Position numbers and translations under genes: made by a program
NCBI GenBank assembly: GCA_900073065.1
Contig: FJOG01000005.1
Span: forward strand, 1,169,420 to 1,233,419
Source of the DNA: Phialocephala subalpina
Taxonomy: Eukaryota > Ascomycota > Leotiomycetes > Helotiales > Mollisiaceae
DNA: 64,000 nt
Direction of reading: 5' to 3'
The notes under the pieces: model-generated
What the model was told of the DNA's origin: nothing
Database searches by the model: none
Seen by the model: only the letters and a program-made list of their open reading frames with translations
Shown here: positions 24,201 through 36,497 of the stretch, in pieces
How positions within the stretch are numbered: position 1 is the first letter of the stretch
Layout: every line of letters begins with the position of its first letter

Positions 24201-27200
24201 CCCATGAGCTGCCAATGCGAAAGCAAGAAGTAAAGCGTCGAGGGGTATAAACCCCCCACTCGCTACCTCATTCGAAAGGTAGAGTTGGTCGGGTTAGGTC
24301 TCGTCGACACTTTTGAGAAGGGTCGTCATTCCTTCTCTTTCTTCGACTTTAGGCCATTCATTTCGCGTTTGAGGATCTGTTTTTTTACTCCTGCTTTCCC
24401 GGCCTCAACCCGAAATCAAGAAGGGAGTTGGTCGGGGGTTTTGTTGTCGGGGGTGTGGTTGTTATTTCATCTATCCCAATTTCTACTTGCTTGTTCAGGG
24501 CAATGCTGGAAGGGTAGGTGGGATCCACCTGCCAACAACGTATGGTCTTTCGATTTATTTACTTCCAATTGTTGACTACAATGTGGAGAAGAGGGACTCT
24601 TAGCTCTCGTGTCACGTAGTCTTTTGGTGGTTCTAGTTTTGCGAGTTTCGCTTTATGAGAAGAGGTCTTCTTGGAATTTTATAATGGGAGGTCTGGAGTG
24701 AAGTTGGCCCGGATCAAGTGGATTACTGAGTGGTCGCATCATCGTACCGAAGAACTTTGAAAAGCAGGGAAGGTTTGAGCGGTTGGAGGGCTATAAATTC
24801 CCGCGATCCTCCTCCTACCGTCTTCGTTAGCAGACGCCAGCAGACACGAAGGTCCCAAAAAAAAAGGTCTCAAGGGATGGTGTCTCATCATTCCTTCCCT
24901 TCATCCTTATCATCATTACCTCTCTCCATCATTCTCTCCATCCAATTGAATCGTGCCTGTTCATTTCTGGTCCCACTTTCCTATGTCTTCTATCTTTCGC
25001 TCGCTCCGACCAAAATTTCGAATGGTGATGAGGAATTTGTCAAGCGTAGGGTTGTTGTTAATCTAATTTTCTGGGTTTTGATTGAGGGAGGGAGTGAGTG
25101 CGGGGTATAGTGAGACTATGTGAAGGGTTTTGGTGCTTACGTATTAGGAGTAGGACTGGCTCTGGGTCCAAATTCGCTTCTTTCATTTCAATCTCCATTC
25201 CTTGGTTCTCGGCAGCTCTACTCGAGAAAGGGTTTCCTCCGCGAGTTTTTATATGAAGACATTGTTGGGGATGTGGGTTGGATCGAGTGGTCGCAACGTT
25301 CGAGAGGTGAATTTGGAAAGTAGGAAGAGCGAGGAGATGTGGGATTTGAGGGGTATATATTCCCCCTTCCTCTCAATTTTATACAGGCACTTATATCCAT
25401 TTCTTCGATCTTGGTCTGTCATGGAAGATACGGATGTTTGTTTCTGTTTTCGATGACTCCTCGTTATTCGTCCTCATTGAATCGTTTTCCTCTACAGTCG
25501 GCTCTCTGGTTTTTTCAATCAGGCTTTGCGTTTTGAGTGTAAGGGGCGAGAGGAGGTTTGTTGACAGGCGTAGGATCGTTGCCATTTCATGTTACGTTAG
25601 ATTAGAGTGAAGATGGAATGTCATGAAGGCGGTCGTGGGATGAACCCCTACGCATGTGCGAATTTTTCCAACATCTCGAACATCTCGAGTCCTTCATACC
25701 TACTTCCCAGGCTTGAAGTTGCAAAGGATGGGAATACCGTCATCCTTCAAAGAAATTGTCTGGTGTGTCCTTTTTTTATTGTCTATTAATTTTGAGAGGC
25801 ACTGTGGAGTTTTATACGTCTTTAGAGAACGCGGGGTTCGGTTGAAGTGGAGGGGCTACTTCTTCTCTCGTTACTCTATTTTCGCTTTCGTCTGACTTCA
25901 GTTGAGATGAGGAATCACACGTGAGAACAGTGAAATAGCTAGGTAGCATGGCGGGCGTAAGGCATGTTAAGGAAAAGAGGAGTGGTATAGATATCTCTCC
26001 TTACTCACCTTTCTAATTTCTAAAGACAAGAAAAGCACCCTGTAATGACGACTATGGGAAGCGCGGATGAGTCCCTGTGCTTTCGAGAACTTCTCGCTAT
26101 TCTCCTCGTCCTCACCAAAACCTTTTTTATTCTTGCTTTTAGGTATTTTGGATAGAGCTCTGTGTTTGGACTTTGGGATATTTGAAATGAGATGCGGAGT
26201 TTTATTGTCGGGAATACGAGTGTTGTCATTTCATCTTTTTCCTCTCAAATCTTTAGTGCACTTTCCTAGAGGGTGTAGGAGTCCATAAATGTGCTCTTCT
26301 CAACTTTTTAAACATGTATCTTCATATCCATCTGCTCTCTCTGGTAGACTTATAAAAGGGCAGCCGCTTATTTCTCCTGCATTCCCTTCTCCTACACTGG
26401 TGGTTGCTGAAGTTTCGATTTACCTGATGATCCTGAGGTCTGCCCTGGTGCTTTTATAGAGAAAATTTGGGCGAAGAGAGATGGGACTGGGTGGTGGCAA
26501 CGAGAAGTAGATCTCAGATTGAGAGAACAGGGGAGCCTAAATGGATTAGAGGGGCATATATTACTTCAAAGCTGTGTTTTTCTTTGCAGGCAACAAGAGA
26601 AACTTTGCGCTTAATCCAGGAAGTGGTGCCTGGTCAAGCTTCGCAAAGGCTGATCGTTTTCCATCTACCTGCGTGCCGAATCAGTTCATGGTTCCTAATT
26701 CCATATTCTCTTTCACTCAGTTGGGCTACGGATGGTCGGGGATATTTAGCAGAAAGAGTGACTTCGTTCTCAAGTACAATCTCGCTGTCATCCCATAGAT
26801 CCAAGAGCAGTGGTGAAGGCAGCAGCCTGGGTCCGCCACGGCTGCGTGATCTCTATTTATTCTTCTTTTAAGGCAGAGGTGTCGTGCGTCCCACTTCCCT
26901 TGAAGCAGGACTACGTTTGGAATGATGAGAAATGAGCTCTCCCATCGCGCGCCATCCCTTCGTTCAATGTACGCTTGGTGCACGGTGGTTACTTTTCCCG
27001 AGAGGTTCTTTTGGTGTTTTTATAACAAATTATTTTTGGGGGGGGGGAGTGCGTTTGAGAAGAGAGGTGCACTGTCGGTTGATCTTCGCTCTTTTTCTTG
27101 AGCTGGGGTGGTGGTTGGATGTGAATCGAGGGAGCAAGTGAGGTGAAGTCCCCGTGGCCAAGAAGGAGTGGAGGGGTATATAACCCACCTCCCCACACCT

Positions 27201-29260
27201 TCCTATCGACAACTCCGCGTACTATTTGCTCGAACGACTATACTAAGCTCATGCTAGATTAAGGTTTCGTATGTCTCGTCGATCAACTGCCTTGTCCTAG
27301 AAGAAACACTATTTCCCATCTTTACTTCTCGGATTTCTAGTTCGAGCTTCGGAATGGGGAAGGTATTTTGCTGTTGAGAAACAAATTTGCTGTCATTCAT
27401 CTTTGGCACTTTTTGAGAGAGAGATTCTTGGCGACGAGAAAAGCATGTAGTGGAGATCGCGAGTGCGATGTGGTGTTCGCTACTCTCTCAACACCAAGTT
27501 TTCTCCCTTCCCTCTTCCCTTTTGGGGAGCTGCTTGTAATGGCTTTGAACAATTTCGAAGGCGAGTGCTTGTTTCGCTGTCTGTAGTGCAGAGAGGTTTT
27601 GTGGGGTTTTATATCTGAGAATGCGGGGTAGTGTTAGAGAGTTGGACCGTTGCTTCTTCTCCCATAATGTGAACAAGTTGTTGGAGTTATGTGACTGTGG
27701 TCTTTATAGAAGGTTTTTCTCGGGATTTGATAGTGGAAGGAGTAGAAGGGGGTGTGGGATTAGATCGAGTCGTTGCGTCAAGGGCATATTCGAGAGCAGG
27801 GAGGGTTGGAGGGGTATTGGAAGGATATATCTTCCTCCCTCTCTAAGACAACCTCGGAGACGACCTCTCCTTCGTATCACCAGCGACCAAGTGCTGGAGA
27901 ACTTCTCAATCCTTATCTTTGTTTGGGCTGAGTCGTCATCTCCTTACGTCTGGTGCGAGCTCGTTCTTGCACGACCTTGGAATGCTCAAGTGCAGGTTGG
28001 GTTTTTGTTGTCGAGGATGAAACAACTGTCATTCCGTTTTCAATTAAATTAATCACAAAACGAGAGGTAGGATTGGGGCTGGTTGGAAAAGCAAGCGCGA
28101 ATATCCTCTATCATCTCAGGGCCGAGTCCTCGTGCCCGTCGATTTGGAGTTGAGCTCTGTCTGAGTGTAATTCTCTTGTCCTGTAAGACTGCCATTCCTT
28201 GGTGCTTAATGAGTTTTATCGAAAACGACTGTTCCCCCTGGGGTTTATTTATGTTTTTCAGTGAATTTGGGTAAAATTAGACTGAGTGGTTGTATCGTCG
28301 TAGGAAAGGCGAGTTTGGAGAGGCGCAGAGTTAGCAGAGTATGGGCGTTGAAGGGGTAAGAGGGGTTTATCACCCCTCCTTAACTTTCCAAAGTGAACCT
28401 CAGACGACTACGTCAAGACATATATAGAATTCATCTTAGTCATGCATGCGAGTACGTCTCGTCGTCCATTATTTTCGCCTACCATATCAATCTCAGGCCT
28501 TCTTTTTGCTTTCACTCCTAGGATTTTAATTTGAGCTTCGAATTGTCCGAGATGGTAGGATATTTTGTTATCAATCACAACCTCGCTGTCATCCGTCTCC
28601 TTCAATTCGAAAGAGAGAAGGTGCAGTTTTCAAACGCGGAGTGCTCTCTAAATTCCACTCCCTATTAGGACCGCTATGCTTTCCTTTTCCACCTTTCCTT
28701 GAGGCGGAGCTGGACTCGGGTTGGCTGGGAGCACTGCTCTCCTAAGATCGTATTATGGAGTACTAAGTGCTGGTAGATGGTTTCAGAAGGAGCTGCTCAT
28801 TGGCTTTTTATAGAAAAGTGTCAGGGAGGGTGAGGTGGGTTGAGGAGGTTAGGTGTGATTTCGTCGTGCTTGATGGGTCTGGTTGGTTTGGGTTGAGTGG
28901 TGAGTATGATTTTATTCAAGAAAGTGAGGTGAAGGTCAAGTGGTCTTGCAGCTTTGACCGGAGATGGAGGGGTATAAATTCCTCCTCCTCCTTAATTTTC
29001 TGACGACATCTTGGCCTGTACCATCTGCACGTATTCATGTCGGGTCAAGTATTCAAGCAGATTTTGTCACTCATTTTCTTCGTCTTTACTGAATTACTTT
29101 TTACTTGAGCTTGTTTCGACTTCGTCTATTTCGCGTTTTTAGTTCGGGTTTTCGTTTTAATTATAAGAGTGAGGAAGGGCTTTCGTTGTTAACATTTCTA
29201 TTGCTGTCATTCCACCTCGTCCATTTCTGTAGGCTATCGAGGGATTACTGAGATGGGGTA
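24200..29260 (+). repeat. Array of nine diverged ~590-base units with TATA-like boxes
   Basis: Nine GGGGTATA-type boxes lie at about 24246, 24791, 25354, 25986, 26557, 27177, 27825, 28367 and 28973, spaced 542-648 bases (mean 591). Most sit in a GGAGGGGTATAWA context followed by a C/T-rich stretch. Each is followed, 203-259 bases later, by a second motif close to TGYTGTCATTYCATC (for example 26221, 27391, 28584, 29203). A third TTTTATA-like motif lies about 405-470 bases after the box in eight units (for example 25242, 25811, 27606, 28804). A GAGTGGTCGCA-like word precedes several boxes by about 65-75 bases (24729, 25284, 28284). No shared open reading frame was found. The units look like tandemly duplicated transcription units, probably non-coding, or decayed copies of a small gene. 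Confidence 0.65.
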
Positions 29261-30029
29261 GAGGAGCCAATGCGAGGATTCTCGGTCTTCAAGAAGCTTG
29301 CTTTCTCTATGTTCATTTGCTTGACTAAATATTCTTGGGAGGTGGCGAGAATTGCCCTCTCCTCGACCTTCTTCATAATCAAATGAGGATTTGGAGTGAG
29401 TTTGGGAGATGAACTAGAAATGCAATTGCCGATGATGTTTTGTTGTTGCTGCTGGATGTTTGCTTCTTATGTCTCAAGCCAGAAGCTCTTATCGAAGGTT
29501 GATAGGCGCTTCAGGGGTTCGAGGTGCCGTGACTCAGTGCGGGCAGTCCCTGCAGCAGCACCTTTTAGCCTTAGAACTTGTCAATAAACGTGGCATGAAA
29601 GTCGACGAGCAGACCGAAAGTTCCAATTTGGATTGAACCTGCGTTCCAAACGAGCTCGCCGGGCGGGCCATATGGTACAGCAATTTCGGCAGCTTCAGCC
29701 CTTCCATCTGCACTGGAACAGTGAGTCTTCGGGGAGCTGTCGCTCGACTTTAGGGGCTCCACGCTGCAATTCAACAGGGGTAGCCTCGGCCGCGGGGACA
29801 CATAATTCCGGATTCTGCAGAACAGCCGTTAAGCATTTTCATGTCGGTAACGCAACATCAACAGACACCACGACATTCCAACTTCAGGAAGGAAATCTTT
29901 AATACATTTTACTCTGTTCTAGTATGCAGTCAGCGGTCTCGTCTCTTTGTGCCAAAAAAAACACTTTTTTTAACGCCATGTCCTTTCTCCTAGTCTTTCT
30001 ATGTAAATTTACATCTTATGCAACAGCAA
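29261..30029. other. Gap between the unit array and the PKS relic
   Basis: No gene is supported. On the minus strand near 29571-29690 a short coding-like peptide with WNAGSIQIGTFGLLVDFHA is visible. It could be part of the decayed gene to the right, but it matches no domain I recognise. Confidence 0.35.
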
Positions 30030-31325
30030 TCACTCTGCGCTCAAGCTCTTCGCAACTATATTACTCTTCTTCGCGATGTTCTCACTCAACACGAAAGCGC
30101 TCTTGCTCTGCAACAGATCCACCTTCGAAATTTCCGCGCCTATTTGATCGAGAAGCCAATTGCGCATCTCGACAGCGACAAGCGAATCAACACAAGCAGT
30201 AATTGACTGCTCCGGGTCGATATCAGCATCCGAAACCATCAAATTGTTGGCAAGCTTGCTGGTGATAGCCTCGCAGATGACATTCTTTGCATCTGCCAGC
30301 GATTTCACAGCACTGAGCCGATCACTCAGGTTCGCCTTCTGAGTATCTGCTCCTTTACCATTCGAGGATGCACCCGCAGATCTCGTCTGCCGAACGATGG
30401 AAACTTGTTATCTTGTATCCCAGGAGCGCCAAGCTCACGAGTACTAAGACCGATTACAATCTGGCTTGGTCTTTGGTTCTGCGAGCTATCAATGAGCCCA
30501 AGCATCTTGTCCTCGCTGACGGAGTCGTGGCCCATTATTGCGAGACGCTTCGCAACCTCAGCATTTTCCGCGACGCGTCCTACCAAATTGATCATACCAA
30601 GATCGAGGGAGAGGGCTGGCAGACCGAGCGAACGACGATGCTGTGAAAGGGCATCGAGGATGGAAGATCCGGCAGCATATTTAGCTTGACTAGGGTTACA
30701 TAAAATACCGACTACAGAGGGGAGCATAACGAAGAAGTTGAGTTGGTGTTTTAGGGGGCTTGTGCAGATTTCAAGTTCCCTGGACCTTTGGGACTACTGC
30801 GTTTTGATATTAGTCGAATGACATGTGCTCAAAGACACAGTCGTTGAGAACCATAGCACCTTAAATCAGGCCGCGAATGGGTGACATAGATTTCACAGCT
30901 TCAGCGAGGGCTTGTTCGACAAGGGCGTCAATCTTGATATCGCACGCCGGCATGAGAGCTTTGCAGCCAGCTTGCTCAAGGCCCGAGGACAGCTTCTCTG
31001 CTAGCGCATCTTTCCTGCCCGATCGCGACAGGATGGTCATCCCGCGCGAGAGCGACTGGCCGAGTCCACCGAGAACCCCCACCAATAGTGTAGGATGGGT
31101 CAGCCCGGAACAGGTCTCTCGTGCGGCGAGCGAGGACCTGGGAATAAGTTACTTTCGATTCAACTTTTAGAAAGTACCGACGAACCTTGGCAATGTCACC
31201 CTCGTTCGGCTTGATCACGACTTTACCCATATGCTTTCCTGCCTGCATGAAGTGGAAGGCACGCTCAATCTCAGATATCGGGTACACAGTCACTGGCTTA
31301 ACAGCGTTGATCTTGCCCCAACCCT
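30030..31325 (-). pseudogene. Relic of a reducing type I polyketide synthase (ER-KR-ACP end)
   Basis: Reading on the minus strand, 31325-31180 gives the end of an enoylreductase (YPISEIERAF, GKHMGKVVI). 31085-30780 is the ketoreductase NADPH region (VGVLGGLGQSLS) and its continuation. 30727-30330 is the rest of the ketoreductase (NPSQAKYAAGSS). 30308-30030 is an acyl carrier domain with the phosphopantetheine-site motif CVDSLVAVE. The ketoreductase is broken by in-frame stops at 30861-30863, 30810-30812 and 30771-30773 and by a frame change near 30735. The ketosynthase, acyltransferase and dehydratase parts are missing; the sequence to the right is not PKS-like. Full enzymes of this class are about 2300-2600 residues. 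This is a dead 3' fragment, so no product can be inferred. Confidence 0.85.
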
Positions 31326-32760
31326 AAAAAATCGAAACAGATGGATGCTGAAGGTTACACTCTCTTGCAATCCGAGAGAGGTCTTGAGAACCATCCTACT
31401 TTATCGCGGGATATGCCTTTTCCGTTTTGCAAGACGCATCTTGGAGTTCACTCGTGACTTTCAAGTTTCAGTCCACGAAAGTGTTCTTGGTGTCCGTCTT
31501 CCGGACTACCTCGGAGTCCCAGTAATGTTCAATTGCCTAGTTTCTTCCATACAATGGCAGTCCTAGCTCTCAGACTATGCGTTGCCTGGGTCAGCTGACT
31601 CTAAGCCTCAATGTTCAAGAATCTTTGCTGCACGTCGCAAAATTGCACTTTCTTCATCAGAGGGCCCAAGCACCAAAAACCCGGGTTTCGGTGGCTTGCG
31701 GGATTGAAGGCTAATACAAGGATAAGAAAATTGACCCAGTCAGTTGGGAAGGGTCAAATTTCCCAAATACGCATCTTGGAGAATTTGAGAAATCCTCCAT
31801 GATTATTGGTTGAGCGTTCTTGTTGCATGTCTCACTTTGCGTCGGCTGCATGAGAGACTCGAGGATGAAGCCAATGATCGGTGTCTAGGCTGCTTATGGC
31901 TACATAAATCAGGCGCCATTCAACAAGCTCTTCGGTGTGGTGCTCCCAAAACCGAGTTAGACTCTGAGCACTTCACCTCCAAGAAGGTAACGAATCTCTT
32001 GGATTCATTGGCTAGGGACTTTGTTGCACATCGCGAACCACAATCACCGACAAAACGTGGGCGTGCATGTGCTTCCAAGAGCATGGTCCACCAGGGTCGT
32101 CTCTCATTGGCGGGCCACCTGCAACAGGCTGCAAAGACCATTTTGTTGCAAGTCGTCTACAATGCAAAGTGTCACGTTTCTGTACGCCAATCTTTGTTGC
32201 ATACTGCAGATTTGAACGTTGGTGATTCAGCTTGTACATGCACGTCAACTCGAGAAGCACAACTCGCTTTGCCCAAAAAGCTTTTGTTGCAAGTCTTCTG
32301 CATGAAGACTCCATGATGAGAAGGCACGCTTCTTTGCCAGCCGTAATGTACTGATTGGCTCAGTTCTTTTGTTGTAAGTCGTCTGCTTTAATCGTTACAC
32401 AACGTGTCGGTCTTGTATCTGCAAGCCACAGCTGCTGGTGGCCGATTGGCTTAGCATAATTTGTTGCATATCGAGTGCAGGAGAAACCGGACGCCAGCAT
32501 GATGTTGTGTATGGTCTCAGTTGACAGAGGTTACAGGCTCCAATATCCGGTATGTCACACAATAGAAAGATGGTGTACAGTGCAACATCGAAGATTTTGA
32601 CACAGGTCTCACCCGCTAGGAATGACGGAGGATATGAATGCGAAAGCGGTGTTTTGGAAGCACTCGCACAGAGATGTATCTAAAGTTTTGATGGGAAAGC
32701 AAAAGGGAAGGCTATGCAACGCTCGAGGAAGCAAATCGAAATAATCACGGGATCTATGGG
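31326..32760 (+). repeat. Intergenic region with GTTGCA-type repeat motifs
   Basis: From about 31800 to 32480 the words TTGTTGCA followed by YRTC or similar recur (31824, 32026, 32147, 32198, 32285, 32460), with a variant at 32368. Several are paired with ATTGG, as in the large repeat blocks at 41.7-46.6 and 51.3-60.2 kb. Orientation matches the left block. The units are incomplete. 31326-31800 shows no gene. I found no coding frame with support. Confidence 0.5.
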
Positions 32761-34104
32761 TCATCTAGCCTCGGTCTCGACGGCAATACTACCCCCAATA
32801 TCAAGCAGACCTGCTCTACCATTCTTGCAATGCGAAGATTTTTCCAGGGTTTCCACACCTTGTTTTTCTCGTGCCTCGTCGAACTCAATCGTCGCTTCAT
32901 ACGACTCGTTTTCAGAGCCAATGAAAGTCCCGAAGTGAACTCCAACCGTATTTCTTGACTTAACTGCTTCGTGAATGCCGATCGCATCAGCTGGCGATGC
33001 GTGGAATGCCGAAGGTATTTCTTGATGTGACAATCGCAGTCCGACGTAAGAGATGAAGCTAAGTGTGCCTCCTCTCCAGATTGGTATGAAAGACAGATCG
33101 AAGGGTCCAAGTCTCTTTCCGATCTCTTCGAAGATAGGACAGACATCCTCAGACTTCGCGGTTCGCCGGATGCCTGTGTCCCCTGCATGATATACCCCGC
33201 CTTTCCTCGTCCGCTTTACCATCAATTTGTCGGACTCTTGGATCTTTGGATGCAGGAATTGATCAATGACCCATCCACTCCACAACGTGCTGCCTTGGTC
33301 CATCGTACCCCTCCCAGAATTATGCTGTGCTGGAACACATGTAAATCGTAATACTGTGCTGTCGTCCGCACTCTCGTTAACTTCAAATCCAAAGTCCCGA
33401 GGGCTCAACTCGAGATCAGACCACCAATCCATCTCGTGTATGGAATCTTTCGGCACACCTGTCGAGGAGAGCCAGGTCTTGTTTCCTAGTGGAGCAAAGT
33501 ATTTGCACTTCGGAAACCTCAAAAGAATTGACTTGAGAGTTAACAAATCCAAGTGGTCGTAATGATTGTGAGAAATGACAACAGCGTGACAATCAGGAAG
33601 ATCCGAGACTTGACATGGACTCGGCTTCATCCTGCTTGGTCCAGTATATTGCGTTGGTCCAGCTCGAGTGGAGAAGATGGGGTCAAACAGCACCCATAGG
33701 CTGTGTCTCGCACGTGACTCCGGATATGATGATCCTGTAGACGTTCTTGACGATGCCTTTTTCAGGGATATTTCTTGAATGCCCTCAAGTGGTAACTCTA
33801 CCATGACTCCAGCGTGCCCCAACCAAGTCCCAACTATGCATTTCTCTTTCTTCAACCCCCTCGCCTTCAGGTCTGACGCTCCCCAATCTGGCTTCACCAC
33901 CTTGATATCCCGCGCTCTTTCATGCTTGTGGAGGTCGTGATTATTGTACCAGCTCAACGGATTCGAAATCGTCAGGAGCTCACTCCATGTTGGTTTGTCT
34001 GCTGAAGACCATGGGTTTCGAAAGAGGGTACCGGAATTGTTGGCGTGATGAGCTGGGCGCAATTCCTTTGCGGAGGAGCTTGAGGAGGGGGCTCGCGATG
34101 CCAT
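32761..34104 (-). CDS. NAPE-hydrolysing phospholipase D-like metallo-hydrolase
   Basis: A single exon of 447 residues starts at the ATG at 34102-34104; the frame extends a little further upstream without ATG. The fold is the metallo-beta-lactamase superfamily, NAPE-PLD/UlaG branch. The core starts at GTWLGHAGVMVEL (about residue 92). The zinc-binding HxHxDH is at 179-184 (HNHYDH), further likely ligands are His261 (PAQH), Asp309 (HAGDTG) and His390 (VGVHFG). Relatives release N-acylethanolamines from N-acyl phosphatidylethanolamine, usually at membranes; in fungi the substrate is often untested. The N-terminal 90 residues are variable. It is transcribed away from the BTB gene, sharing a promoter region of about 650 bases. 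Confidence 0.93.
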   Translation of the reverse strand: MASRAPSSSSSAKELRPAHHANNSGTLFRNPWSSADKPTWSELLTISNPLSWYNNHDLHKHERARDIKVVKPDWGASDLKARGLKKEKCIVGTWLGHAGVMVELPLEGIQEISLKKASSRTSTGSSYPESRARHSLWVLFDPIFSTRAGPTQYTGPSRMKPSPCQVSDLPDCHAVVISHNHYDHLDLLTLKSILLRFPKCKYFAPLGNKTWLSSTGVPKDSIHEMDWWSDLELSPRDFGFEVNESADDSTVLRFTCVPAQHNSGRGTMDQGSTLWSGWVIDQFLHPKIQESDKLMVKRTRKGGVYHAGDTGIRRTAKSEDVCPIFEEIGKRLGPFDLSFIPIWRGGTLSFISYVGLRLSHQEIPSAFHASPADAIGIHEAVKSRNTVGVHFGTFIGSENESYEATIEFDEAREKQGVETLEKSSHCKNGRAGLLDIGGSIAVETEAR

Positions 34105-34753
34105 CGTAGGCAAATGTTGAGAGGCTTTTCTTTGCCTGCGTTCCTCTGTCCCTCTCAACTCGACTGTGTATTGATTGTCAGGGCCGTGATTTGATGTGAA
34201 TGGATTCCATCAAAACATGGTTCCAACTCCAGAATGACGTAATCATTTTGATAACACGTGAAAGGCCTCTGTGCTACTTTCATTGGCCAAGAGATTCTCG
34301 GCTAATTGTTCGCTTCCCCTTATGTGGGGGTCAAGTAACTTCACAATAGAGATTCCAATGATCAATAGCTATCAGGGAAAATGCATACTCGATGGCTGTA
34401 GACTCGAAGCGACTCTACAGTCTCGAACGGACCAGAATAGAATGTGATGGTGGCTTGCATGAGACAATTCACTTCACCGATTACGGCAATTCTCACTGGG
34501 CGCCACAGCTGCGGAGATCCTAAAGTAGAGTATTGGGGGCCATTGAATTCATTTGGCGTTTTCTGCAACTACGTTTTGGCGTTTGTATGGCAACTTTCGC
34601 CCCACAGTATTTCTTTGAAGGCAGAGCTTTTCCGATCGAAGAAGGCTGTGGAAGCTAACCTCGAGCGCTGTCATCATCCTGAAATCTGAAGAACATAATT
34701 ACTCTTCACCACCCTTTCGCAACATCGCAGGCAACCATTATCTCTGTAGCATC
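34105..34753. promoter_or_regulatory. Divergent promoter between the metallo-hydrolase and BTB genes
   Basis: The genes at 32761-34104 (minus) and 34754-35936 (plus) start on either side of this 649-base stretch, so it must hold both promoters. No diagnostic motif beyond CCAAT (ATTGG at 34282) stands out. Confidence 0.45.
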
Positions 34754-35936
34754 ATGCCTATTTCATTTTCGAGGCAGAAGAAACAGCCGCCTCCTGCAAG
34801 AACAGTATCACCAGACGAGTTTGCGAAGTCATGTACCTTTCCATCTGGCGATATTCGCGTCAGGCTCAAGTTGGAGGATGAAACCCAAGTCATTGGGAGA
34901 ATATCATCACACGCGATGTCGCTTGCAAGTCCAGTCTGGAAAAATTTCGCCTACCCTCCATGGAATGCGGCTGACTCAGGTCCTGTTGAAGAGCTGGACT
35001 TCACCGAGGATGATCCGAATGCATTACTGCTCCTTTTACAGGTCATACATTTCGAATTTGCCCCAGTGAAGGAACAAAAGCCTGGTACAGATCAGATCTA
35101 TCAGCTTGCCATCCTGTGCGACAAGTATGATTGTGTACACCTGGTGGGCCCTTGGTTGGACGATTGGCTTGAGAAAGCTGAGTCAATCGATGTGGTGAGA
35201 CACCATACGTACCTTTTGCTGAAGAGATTTCGAGGCGGTGATAACAACAGCGCCTGTAAAGAGGTGGATAGCGAAAAGTGGCTTTTCATTGCCTGGGTCT
35301 TCGGCAAACAGGAGATTTTCGAGCAGACGGCCAAGAATAAGTTGCTTCGGGCATGCACGAACGAGGAAGGCCAGCTACTGACCTTCAAGAATGAGCTTGC
35401 CCCTGAAGCAATGCCCCCAGACGTTCTTAGTAGGGTTGTCATCAAATCTGTCAGATCATCCTCGCTAACTGATACCACCAGAGCAGATCCTGTCTCTCCG
35501 TCTTGCTGCTCTGGAGAAACTTCTCGACATCGTATATCGACGTGTTCGGGGCTTTGCAGATAACAAAGAGATCCATTGCCCACGAGAGGGTGTTGACAAG
35601 AACAGGAAGGCATGCGATGCTATCATCTACGGGTCTCTAATCCGTGGCCTTGAACTAGTGGACCTTCAAAGCACCCGAGACTTGCAGGACATCAAGTTCA
35701 GTATCAACCAAGTGTCCTCGAAGATAAAGAACTTGGAAATCCATTCCCTCAACCCTTTCCACGAATCATGCTTTGAAAGGGATTTTGAGGTTCAAGTTGA
35801 TTCCGTACTCTCGAATCTGGGCAATCCCGTGCTCGACTCACACCGCAGACATATGGAGGAGCAGCAGAGGAAATTGAAAGGTCGTGTCGTCAGTCAGGAG
35901 GCCAGTATGAAGAAGCCTCAGGTTGCAGAGGACTAG
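34754..35936 (+). CDS. BTB/POZ-domain protein, 376 aa
   Basis: Exons 34754-35429 and 35482-35936 are joined by a 52-base intron with a CTAACTGAT branch region, phase 1. The start is the ATG at 34754. A fungal BTB/POZ domain covers about residues 25-140: GDIRVRLKLEDET, then ISSHAMSLASPVWKNFAYPPW, then the LLLLLQVIHFEFAPV and YQLAILCDKYDC helices. The C-terminal half is helical (LRLAALEKLLDIVYRRV) with a charged coiled-coil-like end. Such fungal BTB proteins are a large, mostly uncharacterised group; BTB domains dimerise and in some cases recruit cullin-3. No kelch or zinc-finger region is present, so the partner and target are unknown. Confidence 0.88.
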
Positions 35937-36497
35937 TGGACTTGTAATTTTTACGCATTTGGTTATCAGCTCTGTGCTGTATTATAATGAGATAAGATCA
36001 TCAACTCACACTAAATTTACTAGTGCATTCGGAATCGGTATACTCAATCTCCCTGCCACGCCTGAACTCTTTCGCCCAATTTCTCCGAGCAACAATGTCT
36101 GTTAGAAAGTATTATAAACTTTACGGCAGCTTGCATCTCAGCTATCAAAGACTCCTCTCGATTGTACTACCAAGGCTGGAAAATTGAAATCACCCCTCCA
36201 ACGCGACAAAAGAAGATTCACAAAATCAACGCCCCCAATGAACCAACTACTATAGAATAAAAGGGGATATCAAATATAACAGAATATGAGAAAGACAAAG
36301 TGACCGGGACCGACGAGTTAGATGACCCAGGACTTACCTTGGTGGCATTCCACAAGTTTGTCGAGTTATACCACCCAAGCCACTACTTCATATATTCTAA
36401 GTTCATGTCTCGCACCGCATCAAGTTGAGGCCTAATTCCCCTAGGCATAAAGCTTTCCGGTTGCATATCCTCCCTATGTCCAAGACCTGAAGCACGA
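35937..36497. other. Intergenic region without a supported gene
   Basis: AT-rich in parts (36200-36300). It holds the 3' flanks of the BTB gene and of the HET relic. No frame has domain support. Confidence 0.5.

Noticed and set aside
24878..25110. 77-codon frame after the second TATA box of the 590-base array
   Set aside because: The corresponding frame is absent from the other units, so it is probably chance. The array looks non-coding.
15132..27052. Runs of G at about 15132 and 27043
   Set aside because: Simple homopolymers. They may also be sequencing-length errors and mean little.
29571..29801. Coding-like minus-strand peptide (WNAGSIQIGTFGLLVDFHA)
   Set aside because: Too short and not assignable to a domain. 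It may belong to the PKS relic, but the link cannot be shown.
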